A stretch of 5,665 nt of DNA from Candidatus Nanohalarchaeota archaeon. Lineage in GTDB: Archaea > EX4484-52 > B79-G9. The stretch spans positions 1 through 5,665 of the forward strand of contig QMVA01000106.1 in assembly GCA_003660865.1 (NCBI GenBank), in the 5' to 3' direction. The notes beneath the pieces are model-generated. The model worked only from the letters and a program-made list of their open reading frames with translations, did no database searches and was not told where the DNA came from. This document shows, in pieces, positions 1-5,599 of this stretch (positions are counted from its first letter, which is position 1; every line of letters starts with the position of its first letter). A program made the position numbers and the translations under genes.

Positions 1-52
1 AGTATTTGATTATTAATGAGTATAATAGATATAGATAGGGTAATATATATAA

Positions 53-159
53 TTACTGAGTTTTTAATTGGTATAAAGTATTAACAGACAATGAAATGAC
101 TTGGAAATGCCTAAATTTGTAGTAAACGCCATAACTTTTTGGACTGATGGCATTCCCAT
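53..159 (-). pseudogene. Frameshifted fragment related to the N-terminus of the 4844-5599 gene
   Basis: Read on the minus strand from the ATG at 159-157, the first ~43 bases match the start of the gene at 4844-5599 at roughly 80% identity, with one missing base near 145/146. Restoring that base gives M-G-M-P-S, then S-P-K-S-Y-G-V-Y-Y-K, against M-E-K-S-Y-S-P-N-S-Y-D-F-Y-Y-N in the intact copy. After that the similarity fades, and the corrected frame stops at 55-53, about 35 codons in. Without correction, a frame open from 252 to 64 runs through the hairpin and on past the deletion; I consider that incidental because it abandons the frame shared with the long intact copy. This is most simply a decayed or truncated family member. 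A short divergent paralog with its own small product is possible but less likely. The observation of homology is direct; loss of function is inferred. Confidence 0.55.
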
Positions 160-189
160 ATCCTTAAAATTGCAATGCAATTTTAGGAT
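117..189 (-). repeat. Left copy of a ~73-nt dispersed repeat (hairpin plus first codons)
   Basis: This segment aligns to 5556-5629 in the same orientation with one single-base indel. Shared blocks include CATAACTNTTTGGACT (130-145 against 5569-5584, one mismatch), then CCATAT, then the hairpin arms CTTAAAATTGC and GCAATTTTAG. The repeat therefore covers both the leader hairpin and about 14 codons after the ATG. The right boundary is sharp at the hairpin base (189); beyond it the sequences differ, although another hairpin occupies the same relative place in each copy. Confidence 0.8.
160..189 (-). promoter_or_regulatory. Leader hairpin, 13 bp with one bulged base, abutting an ATG (left copy)
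   Basis: Pairs 160-164 with 189-185 and 166-173 with 184-177, giving 13 base pairs, one bulged base at 165 and a 3-nt loop (174-176). On the minus strand the 3' foot of the stem is followed with no gap by the ATG at 159-157. There is no room for a Shine-Dalgarno between them, so if transcribed the hairpin would sit at the start codon. The right-hand copy keeps every pair while swapping C162-G187 for G5602-C5627. It may be an RNA translation-control element, a transcription signal, or the tip of a mobile repeat; sequence alone does not decide. Confidence 0.7.
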
Positions 190-212
190 CCTGTGAATCG
201 AAGATTCACCGG
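190..212 (-). other. Second hairpin upstream of the left leader hairpin
   Basis: GTGAATC (193-199) pairs perfectly with GATTCAC (203-209) around the 3-nt loop GAA. Two more outer pairs (190-212 and 191-211) form after one T/C mismatch, bringing the helix base directly against the first hairpin with no unpaired linker. A further weak 5-bp hairpin (213-217 with 224-228) follows immediately. The right copy has an unrelated sequence but also a 7-bp, 3-nt-loop hairpin at this position. Confidence 0.5.
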
Positions 213-228
213 ATAGATTGATGTCTAT

Positions 229-326
229 ATGTTTTTGGTATAGTTTGTCCATTTAGTAACGACATCAACTATAATCGAAATTTCCATGATTTTGCAAAAA
301 GAAAATGTATAGTAACAGGTCATCTT
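229..326. other. AT-rich intergenic sequence, no gene seen
   Basis: No convincing gene, tRNA or repeat is visible here. It must hold the promoter for the gene starting at 327. AT-rich stretches such as ACTATAATCG (269-278) and the region around 300-312 could supply a TATA box, but none is clear enough to call. Confidence 0.4.
317..320 (+). promoter_or_regulatory. Ribosome binding site for the cysteine-rich protein gene
   Basis: AGGT lies 6 nt before the ATG at 327 and is complementary to part of the archaeal anti-Shine-Dalgarno. It supports the ATG at 327 rather than the next in-frame ATG at 330. Confidence 0.45.
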
Positions 327-2417
327 ATGATGATACAAATAATATTTGCTATTATGTTGGGTCTGACAATAGTATTAGCTATACTGTCACCTATTGTGTC
401 TGCTCAGGAAACCATGTCTGTCGAGGATATAAATTATATTCAGGGTCTTACCTCTACGAGAAAAAACTTACAACTTGCAAGCATAATAAACAGCTACAGG
501 CACCCGCCAAGTAAGAAGGAGATATGTTATTTCAAAACAGCGCCGTATTTTCTGGAAACAGATATTGAAAAAGCGATTCATCTGTGCAGTCAAATAACAA
601 ACAAACCTCTGAAGCAAAAATGCATTATCACACTGGCAAAAGTCGGTGGGCGCAAAAATATCTTTGTCTGCAAGCAGGCAGAAGTAAGCAGTGATTTGCT
701 TAATTTGTGCAACAGGCATTTTGCGCCTGAAATAGTTCTCTATGACCCGGATGCTGCCCTGTACGCGTGCAATAGCATAAAGGGCGACAGTGTTGTGCCA
801 GGCAGTATAAGAAATGCCTGCCTAAAGGATATTTCTGTCAGGATGGCTCCTGTGGATACAGAAAAGGCACTGGTTTTCTGTAATAACGGGAAAGAACCGA
901 TAACTGTCCCATATCAAATCTGTGCAAGAGAAATAGCGAAGCATATGGCAGAAAATCATGAAGTTGATAATGCATGTTCTCTCTGTTCAAAAGTGTTGGA
1001 GGGATTTCGAAATAGTTGTTATTATGAAATTGTCAAAACGATGCCCGGTGACCTTGAAAAAATAGATGAAATTTGTACGCAGGATCTCAGAAAAACTCAG
1101 ACAGGACAAAAAGTTGGAGAAGATTATTGTAAAATGCAGGTTCTGAATATGCTCATGGAAACGGATTTTTCTCTTGCAGAAGAACTCTGCGAGAAATATA
1201 TGTCTGAGGAGGGTATGAGAGGCAATTGCTTTAATAAACTTTCCAGTTACGTGATAGGTAATGATATTGATAGAGCACTTTATTTCTGCAACAGGATACA
1301 GAAGCCATACTACAAGAATGAATGTATGAGACGAATAGAATCCAAAAAATCAAAATTGTTGAGTGTTGATGAAATTCTTTTAACATGCAATGATACTGCG
1401 TGTTTTGACAAAGCTGCGCAGTCAATATGTGTTCATGACCCTGATGGCTCTTTTGAAATATGCGGGCAAATTGGAGACATGGAAGAGAGGGCACTGTGCC
1501 ATGCACGCGTTATAAGCATAATTGCGAAAAATATCACATATCAGTATTCATTAAAGCACCTTGAAGCCACGATAAATACATCATGGGTTAATAGCAAGTA
1601 TGCTGATGTTCTTGAGCCCTATATGGATGCAGTGCAGGATATTTGTCCTGAACATGATTACTGCGAACTTTCAGATAAGGGTAACATGATTCTCGATATA
1701 TGCCACAAACTGCCACAGGATAGTAAGGATATATATCTGAGGGATATTAAAAATTTCTGCTATTTTGTTGCCTCTTCAGGGATTGCATTTAATGATGTTG
1801 AGCAAGCGCTGGAAGAATGTGAGAATATAAATAAGAATAATAATATTGAATTGTGCAAGATCAATGTTGCGAAGATGTATGCGACAAAGTATGCCTGCCA
1901 TGAGTGCGACACGAAAGCAATCTATGAACGCGCAATTGCAATCTGTGATTCTTTATCTGAAGATAACAGGGTGTTGTGTTATGCTGCAATATCCCCGATA
2001 ATTGCAAAAGCAAACTATAGTATGTTGGCAGGCATCTGTTCATATGAGCCGGTTAAGAAAGATCAGTTTGGAATTCTTTTCTATGTGACAAATATATCAA
2101 ATAATCCTATTAGTGATGTAGTAGTATCAGTATATGATATAAGGGAGTATTGCATTACGGATAATGAGGGTCTCTGCTATATGGATGAGTTGGAAGAGGG
2201 GAAGCGTTTTATGGTTCAAAAGTCAGGATATGTATCTTATACTGGTAGGATTGTACCATCGGAGAAAATTAATGTTGTGCTGGAGGCACATTCTTTTCCA
2301 GAGGATTTGACAGAAAGGCCGGTGAGAATCGTGGGGAAACCAAAATTTTTTGAGTGGCTTCTTGGTTTAGTTGACGATTTTTCTAAGTTCAATTTTGATT
2401 TCCTGTTCAGAAAATAA
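327..2417 (+). CDS. Secreted cysteine-rich helical-repeat protein with C-terminal beta-sandwich
   Basis: A 696-aa protein I do not recognise as a named family. Residues 1-26 form a hydrophobic signal peptide with a likely cleavage site after V-S-A. Residues ~60-575 contain 34 cysteines in a regular pattern: a helix of the type D-x-x-x-A-L-x-x-C, then 11-19 residues later a second helix with one Cys (C87/C99, C115/C128, C148/C165, C185/C199, C288/C301, C321/C333, C379/C391, C498/C510, C540/C551). Successive first cysteines lie about 33-37 residues apart (115, 148, 185, 220, 250, 288, 321, 354). This suggests a disulfide-stapled alpha-solenoid resembling, in design only, Sel1-like/Hcp proteins. 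Residues ~581-655 look like a carboxypeptidase-regulatory (CarboxypepD_reg/PEGA-like) domain, including T-D-N-E-G-L-C and K-S-G-Y, with its own pair C609/C617. The Cys total, 36, is even. Sequons N355, N402, N417, N563 and N589 fit export. No C-terminal membrane segment is obvious. The role is unknown; surface binding or attachment is a guess. Confidence 0.85.
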   Translation: MMIQIIFAIMLGLTIVLAILSPIVSAQETMSVEDINYIQGLTSTRKNLQLASIINSYRHPPSKKEICYFKTAPYFLETDIEKAIHLCSQITNKPLKQKCIITLAKVGGRKNIFVCKQAEVSSDLLNLCNRHFAPEIVLYDPDAALYACNSIKGDSVVPGSIRNACLKDISVRMAPVDTEKALVFCNNGKEPITVPYQICAREIAKHMAENHEVDNACSLCSKVLEGFRNSCYYEIVKTMPGDLEKIDEICTQDLRKTQTGQKVGEDYCKMQVLNMLMETDFSLAEELCEKYMSEEGMRGNCFNKLSSYVIGNDIDRALYFCNRIQKPYYKNECMRRIESKKSKLLSVDEILLTCNDTACFDKAAQSICVHDPDGSFEICGQIGDMEERALCHARVISIIAKNITYQYSLKHLEATINTSWVNSKYADVLEPYMDAVQDICPEHDYCELSDKGNMILDICHKLPQDSKDIYLRDIKNFCYFVASSGIAFNDVEQALEECENINKNNNIELCKINVAKMYATKYACHECDTKAIYERAIAICDSLSEDNRVLCYAAISPIIAKANYSMLAGICSYEPVKKDQFGILFYVTNISNNPISDVVVSVYDIREYCITDNEGLCYMDELEEGKRFMVQKSGYVSYTGRIVPSEKINVVLEAHSFPEDLTERPVRIVGKPKFFEWLLGLVDDFSKFNFDFLFRK

Positions 2418-2418
2418 A

Positions 2419-2494
2419 AAAAATCGCCTGAAATCCGCTATCCCAATCAGAGCAATCTCTGGGTATTACGCGGATTTCTAAGCCGGCGATTTTT
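2419..2494. terminator. Large hairpin between convergent genes; probable two-way terminator
   Basis: Base stem 2419-2428 pairs with 2485-2494 (10 bp) and second stem 2430-2438 pairs with 2470-2478 (9 bp). They are separated by a single T on one side and TAAGCC (2479-2484) on the other. The tip can form CAGAG/CTCTG (2448-2452 with 2457-2461). The foot is an A-run on the left and a T-run on the right, so transcripts from either side end in U-rich sequence after a hairpin. It begins 1 nt after the stop codon at 2417. Termination between convergent genes is the simple reading. The internal loop and long tip are more elaborate than a terminator needs. Confidence 0.6.
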
Positions 2495-2498
2495 AGTC

Positions 2499-2553
2499 TT
2501 CCCAAGTGATTTATACCCGCAGCAAGCTGCAAGGTATCGAACCCACTTGGGAA
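2499..2553. other. Second structured hairpin in the convergent intergenic region
   Basis: TTCCCAAGTG (2499-2508) pairs with CACTTGGGAA (2544-2553) over 10 bp. An internal loop (ATTT against CGAACC) separates it from ATACC/GGTAT (2513-2517 with 2533-2537), topped by GCAG-CAAG-CTGC (2519-2530). It shares its plan with the neighbouring hairpin: a 10-bp base stem and a 6-nt loop strand ending in CC on the same side. It has no U-run on either side, so it is not a typical terminator. The ends are 5 nt before the stop codon of the minus-strand gene and 4 nt from the first hairpin. Confidence 0.55.
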
Positions 2554-2558
2554 TGAAA

Positions 2559-3701
2559 TTATTCTGTTGCCTGAACGCTTATTTCAAGGGCGCCTATCCT
2601 GTAGCTTCCTGTGGCTGAAAATTTTAGTTCGTTGTCTTTTTCCTTGAGGTCGTCAGATGTAAATTCGACGGAGAACCATTCGTTTTCATCCAGATGCGGT
2701 ATATAGTATGTCTTGTCGTTCAGGTAAACGGTTATTCCACTGTCTATGTTTACTTTTTCTGTGAAGAATTTTATCTCGCCGGTCACGTTTGCGGTTTCTG
2801 AAAGGATTGTCCACCAGCGGTCTGCGTCAAAGTTGATTACTTTTATGTTTGATTCGCCGCTGGCATAATAGGAAACCACGAGTTCTACATTTTCAAGGTT
2901 GTAAGTCACTCCTTTGCGGGTCTTGAAGGTTATCAGATTTTCGCCGGGTATTATGGTTGTGTCTTTTTTTGTGAAATCTTTTTCTATGATGTCGCCAGGT
3001 AATGGCCTTCCTTCGTAAACTGTCTTTTCGTTGATTAATGTGATAAGGTCTGCGAAGCCTTGTGTGTCATCTACGGAAAATGATAGTGTTCCATGACCCC
3101 AGCCTTTGTATTCGTACGGGAAAATCTCGAATGGGATTACTTTTGTCTTGTCGTTGTATTTTTCTACGGTTATACTGATGTCTTCCAAATGGTATGTTGT
3201 TGGGGCCCAAAATCGTGCTCCAGAGCTTGTGGCGGAGATTACGAGGTCATTTGCGGGTTTGAGGTCCTCTACGATTAGTACGAATTGTCTCGGATAGGTG
3301 ATATTGTTGTATATAGTTTCGCTGTTTAGAGAGATGGTGAGGTTGCCGTAGTCATTCATGTCAGATACGTCAAATTCTATTATTGCTTTGTCTGCTTCTT
3401 TTCCTGAGAATGTGATGTGTTTTGAAGTTTTTTTGAACCAGCTGTTTTGGATGGTTGCTTTGTTTTCGGTTATCTCTTTGTTTCTGCCGATTGTGTAGCC
3501 GACGTCGAATGTGCCGAGGGGGATGGTTCTTGTGCGGGATGCTATGGTGCCGATGTCGCCGATTGCTTCTGTTGCGTATATTGCGCCTTCATCTATGGTT
3601 TTTTGATCTTCTTTTTGGTCGTTTGGGAGTTGCCCGAATACTACAAGTGCAAGTGCGAAGATGAATAAACCTACTACGAGTACTTCAGTGAAATCTTCCA
3701 T
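2559..3701 (-). CDS. Membrane-anchored surface protein with three tandem beta-sandwich repeats
   Basis: A 380-aa protein with one hydrophobic segment at residues ~7-23 and a long polar remainder. Three tandem repeats of about 75 residues are visible at ~104-180, ~204-279 and ~307-378. Each contains an N-[SED]-[KE]-T-x-Y turn (residues 126-131, 224-229, 328-332), a later N-[DE]-L or N-L/N-E-L strand start, and a closing strand of the type [IV]-x-[VI]-x-V. The pattern is of a beta-sandwich or jelly-roll fold. Sequons N120, N133 and N305 suit an exterior location. It has no cysteine at all, in contrast to its convergent neighbour. The residues before the membrane segment are acidic (E2, D3, E6) with no Lys or Arg, so orientation is not settled by the positive-inside rule. 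No pilin-type cleavage motif is seen. The gene is divergent from Pelota. Its function is unknown; a cell-surface or carbohydrate-binding role is only a possibility. Confidence 0.85.
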   Translation of the reverse strand: MEDFTEVLVVGLFIFALALVVFGQLPNDQKEDQKTIDEGAIYATEAIGDIGTIASRTRTIPLGTFDVGYTIGRNKEITENKATIQNSWFKKTSKHITFSGKEADKAIIEFDVSDMNDYGNLTISLNSETIYNNITYPRQFVLIVEDLKPANDLVISATSSGARFWAPTTYHLEDISITVEKYNDKTKVIPFEIFPYEYKGWGHGTLSFSVDDTQGFADLITLINEKTVYEGRPLPGDIIEKDFTKKDTTIIPGENLITFKTRKGVTYNLENVELVVSYYASGESNIKVINFDADRWWTILSETANVTGEIKFFTEKVNIDSGITVYLNDKTYYIPHLDENEWFSVEFTSDDLKEKDNELKFSATGSYRIGALEISVQATE

Positions 3702-3707
3702 AGTTAT

Positions 3708-3711
3708 CCTT
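3708..3711 (-). promoter_or_regulatory. Possible ribosome binding site for the surface protein gene
   Basis: On the minus strand AAGG (followed by AT) stands 6 nt before the ATG at 3701-3699. It is a weak Shine-Dalgarno match but supports this start, which also puts the hydrophobic segment at the extreme N-terminus. Confidence 0.35.
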
Positions 3712-3733
3712 ATTACTTTTAAGGTGTAGAGTT

Positions 3734-3743
3734 CTATATATAG
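3734..3743. promoter_or_regulatory. Symmetric TATA-like element in the divergent promoter
   Basis: CTATATATAG is a perfect 10-nt palindrome between the divergent genes, centred about 20 nt from the Pelota ATG and 37 nt from the other ATG. If it is an archaeal TATA box, transcription towards Pelota would begin close to the ATG, giving a leaderless or nearly leaderless mRNA. The other direction would have a ~10-nt leader containing the AAGG. Its symmetry would allow use in both directions. Confidence 0.4.
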
Positions 3744-3758
3744 ATATGTGGTGTTTGT

Positions 3759-4769
3759 ATGAAGCTGTTAAAGAAGGATTTTAAGCATGAGACGAAGATT
3801 AAGCCGGAGAATGCAGATGACCTGTGGAACCTGAAGAGTATATTAGTTGAGGGTGATATTGTCGGGGCACGGACTGTCCGGACGTTGCAGGCGTCTGATA
3901 AGGGTGAGAAGAAGCCGGTCTACCTGAAGCTCAGGGTTGAAAAGGTCTCGTTTGATGAGGAGGGTGCGCGGTTGCGTGTGCATGGGAAGATTGTTTCAGG
4001 ACCGGATGATGTGCAGTTCGGGTATCATAGTCTGCTTGTCGAGGCTAATACGATTGTTTCTGTGGAGAAGGAGTGGAGGATGGCTGATGTTCTTCTGTTG
4101 AATGATTCTTTGAAGTGCCGCGGGTCGATGGTGCTGATTTGTGTTGTGGATGATAGGAGGGCGGATTTTGCTCTTGCTACGGATGTGAAAATTATTAATA
4201 AGGGGTCTGTTTCTGCTAAGTCAGCGGGGAAGCTGTACGGGGGGGAGTCGCCTTCGGCGTATTATGATGAGGTCATATCTTATCTTCTGGAGAATATGGG
4301 GCTCTGCGATAAGATTATTGTTGCGGGGCCGGGTTTTACTAAGGATAATGTGTTTGCGCGTATCAAGGATGCCGGGCTGAAGGCGAAGATTGTGCTTGAT
4401 GTGTCTAGTGTTACGGGTAAGACAGGTATCAATGAGGTTGTTAAGCGGGGGGGGCTTGAGAGGGTAATGAAGGAGAGCAGGATTTCTTCGGAGACAGAGA
4501 AGGTGGAGTTGTTTCTTTCACAGATTGCGAAGGATAGCAGGCTTGTGACTTACGGGCGGGGGCAGGTACATGACGCTGTGGGATGCGGGGCTGTTTCTCT
4601 TGTTCTTGTTTCTGATAAGCTTGTCCGGGACGCGGATATTGAGAGGATGATCGGTGAGCAAAAGAGGCAGAAGGGGGAGGTCATGATTGTTAATACCACT
4701 CATGAGGCAGGGGAGAAGCTGTATGCGCTCGGCGGGGTTGCTGCGTTTTTGAGGTTTAAGGTACCATAA
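3759..4769 (+). CDS. pelA: Protein pelota homolog (aPelota/Dom34), ribosome rescue factor
   Basis: This 336-aa protein is the archaeal Pelota, a paralog of release factor aRF1. With aEF1A (the archaeal counterpart of Hbs1) and ABCE1 it enters the empty or stalled A site and splits ribosomes, acting in the cytoplasm. The eRF1_1-like Sm-fold domain (about 1-125) carries P-E-x-x-D-D-L-W (16-23), E-G-D-x-V (31-35), the T-V-R strand (39-41) and F-G-Y-H (87-90). The central domain (~128-250) has R-A-D-F-A-L-A-T (134-141) and G-P-G-F-T-K (190-195). It lacks the GGQ hydrolysis motif of true release factors, as expected. The C-terminal domain (~255-336) has Y-G (265-266), G-A-V (277-279), S-D-K-L (285-288), H-E-A-G-E (315-319) and the ending L-G-G-V-A-A-F-L-R-F. 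The length is normal to slightly short for the family. The ATG start matches the family N-terminus M-K-[LI]-L. No Shine-Dalgarno is obvious, in keeping with a leaderless transcript. Third codon positions are strongly G/T. Confidence 0.97.
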   Translation: MKLLKKDFKHETKIKPENADDLWNLKSILVEGDIVGARTVRTLQASDKGEKKPVYLKLRVEKVSFDEEGARLRVHGKIVSGPDDVQFGYHSLLVEANTIVSVEKEWRMADVLLLNDSLKCRGSMVLICVVDDRRADFALATDVKIINKGSVSAKSAGKLYGGESPSAYYDEVISYLLENMGLCDKIIVAGPGFTKDNVFARIKDAGLKAKIVLDVSSVTGKTGINEVVKRGGLERVMKESRISSETEKVELFLSQIAKDSRLVTYGRGQVHDAVGCGAVSLVLVSDKLVRDADIERMIGEQKRQKGEVMIVNTTHEAGEKLYALGGVAAFLRFKVP

Positions 4770-4843
4770 AACACATGCATGCGAGCAATAGGCTGTTGTC
4801 GGGCAGGTATTGTCAAACCAGTTTCTAAAGTAAATGATTGAAT
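4770..4843. other. Convergent intergenic gap, no clear feature
   Basis: Seventy-four bases separate the stop codons of Pelota and the minus-strand gene. Only a weak 5-bp inverted repeat (CAATA 4786-4790 with TATTG 4808-4812) is visible, and no strong terminator. It lacks anything like the elaborate hairpins of the other convergent junction. Confidence 0.4.
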
Positions 4844-5599
4844 TTATAGTTTGTGGTGTATTATTCTTGTTGTTCCATCAGATATATAATCTACTGTAGC
4901 GAATTCTCCATTGTAAAGAGCGCCCGGAGAGAATATCACTTTTTCGTCTTTATTGAATGTTGCATCCATTGAGTTCGTTCTTCTATCAGTATGATCACTA
5001 AAATGTATAGCTGTATAGGGTATTCCGTCCAGACTCAGAAGTGCTATGTCTGAATTATAATGTTTTTCAAAATGGAATTCCATTTCTTCTTGTGTTGGAC
5101 TATGACTGAGTTCATATTGATCGCAAGGAAATAATGATGCTCTGGATTCACTTTTATAGTCATCTATCGCCCCATCTAAAGGTATTTGAAATGGAGAGTC
5201 TGTTCTTCTCAACATATCGATGATATATGTCTGAAATGGTAAATCTCTGCTAAGTTCGAATGAATCACTGGTGTCTGCTTTTCTTTTTTCTAATATATCC
5301 ATGCCTTCTTGCCGATAACGTTTCCCTACAGGATATTGATTTTGCAAGCTACTCATATTAGCAATTATATTCTCTCTACTGGGTTCTCTATCTGGATCAA
5401 TACCCAAAACAGCATTGTATGCTTTTTCAAATGTTTGGGATATTCGTGAAGTGTCAGAATTTGGAGAGAATACTCTCATATCTTTTTCACGCACAAGTTG
5501 TCCGTCAGATAAATTCATTTCAAGTGGTCCGGCAAAAGTGTAAACATTCATACTATTATAGTAAAAGTCATAACTATTTGGACTATATGACTTTTCCAT
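4844..5599 (-). CDS. Uncharacterised protein with a hairpin leader at its start codon
   Basis: A 251-aa soluble-looking protein that I do not recognise. I start it at the ATG at 5599-5597 (M-E-K-S-Y-S-P-N-S). The frame stays open upstream to a TTG at 5647, but that extension is only the translation of the leader hairpin, and the related left-hand copy also places an ATG exactly at the hairpin foot. No signal peptide or membrane segment is seen. The N-terminus contains Y-S-P-N-S (5-9), echoed by F-S-P-N-S (44-48). The middle is charged and probably helical, and has a single Cys (~159). The last ~70 residues look beta-rich, with L-D-G-I-P-Y and a closing D-Y-I-S-D-G. Codon third positions are A/T-rich with little of the A/C preference of the other minus-strand gene. 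The gene converges on Pelota. Function is unknown. A related frameshifted fragment at 53-159 suggests a multi-copy family, perhaps laterally acquired. Confidence 0.75.
   Translation of the reverse strand: MEKSYSPNSYDFYYNSMNVYTFAGPLEMNLSDGQLVREKDMRVFSPNSDTSRISQTFEKAYNAVLGIDPDREPSRENIIANMSSLQNQYPVGKRYRQEGMDILEKRKADTSDSFELSRDLPFQTYIIDMLRRTDSPFQIPLDGAIDDYKSESRASLFPCDQYELSHSPTQEEMEFHFEKHYNSDIALLSLDGIPYTAIHFSDHTDRRTNSMDATFNKDEKVIFSPGALYNGEFATVDYISDGTTRIIHHKL

Noticed and set aside
468..2043. Minus-strand open frames at 468-719, 1231-1506 and 1861-2043, the plus-strand frame at 305-514, and those antisense to Pelota (4518-4703) and the right gene (5419-5607)
   Set aside because: Each overlaps a longer gene with clear domain or repeat structure, and none has a plausible start signal or recognisable protein features.
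327..2417. Multiheme cytochrome or metal-cluster protein based on the cysteine number and the CxxC motifs at 217-220 and 524-527
   Set aside because: No C-x-x-C-H motif is present, and most cysteines occur singly on alternating helices with paired 11-19 residue spacing, which fits disulfides better.
2495..2553. tRNA-like T-arm (GGTTCGATACC on the minus strand)
   Set aside because: The flanking bases do not form a 5-bp T-stem around a 7-nt loop, and no acceptor, D or anticodon arm can be assembled nearby. The sequence is explained by the long 10-bp hairpin.
2419..2553. Firm annotation as an H/ACA guide RNA
   Set aside because: An H-box-like AGACTA and internal loops are present, but there is no clear kink-turn with tandem G-A pairs and no ACA at the correct distance after the second hairpin. 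Kept only as a hypothesis.
3093..3668. Plus-strand open frames at 3093-3278, 3106-3297, 3447-3668 and 3455-3664
   Set aside because: They lie antisense within the well-supported surface protein gene and translate to low-complexity Cys/Val/Phe-rich sequence typical of a shadow frame.
4844..5599. Transglutaminase-like cysteine protease domain in the right-edge gene
   Set aside because: There is a vague L-x-x-L-D-G-I-P resemblance and single Cys, His and Asp residues, but the order and spacing of a catalytic triad (Cys before L-x-x-x-G-I-P-x-R, then H-A-W and D-P-T) are not seen.
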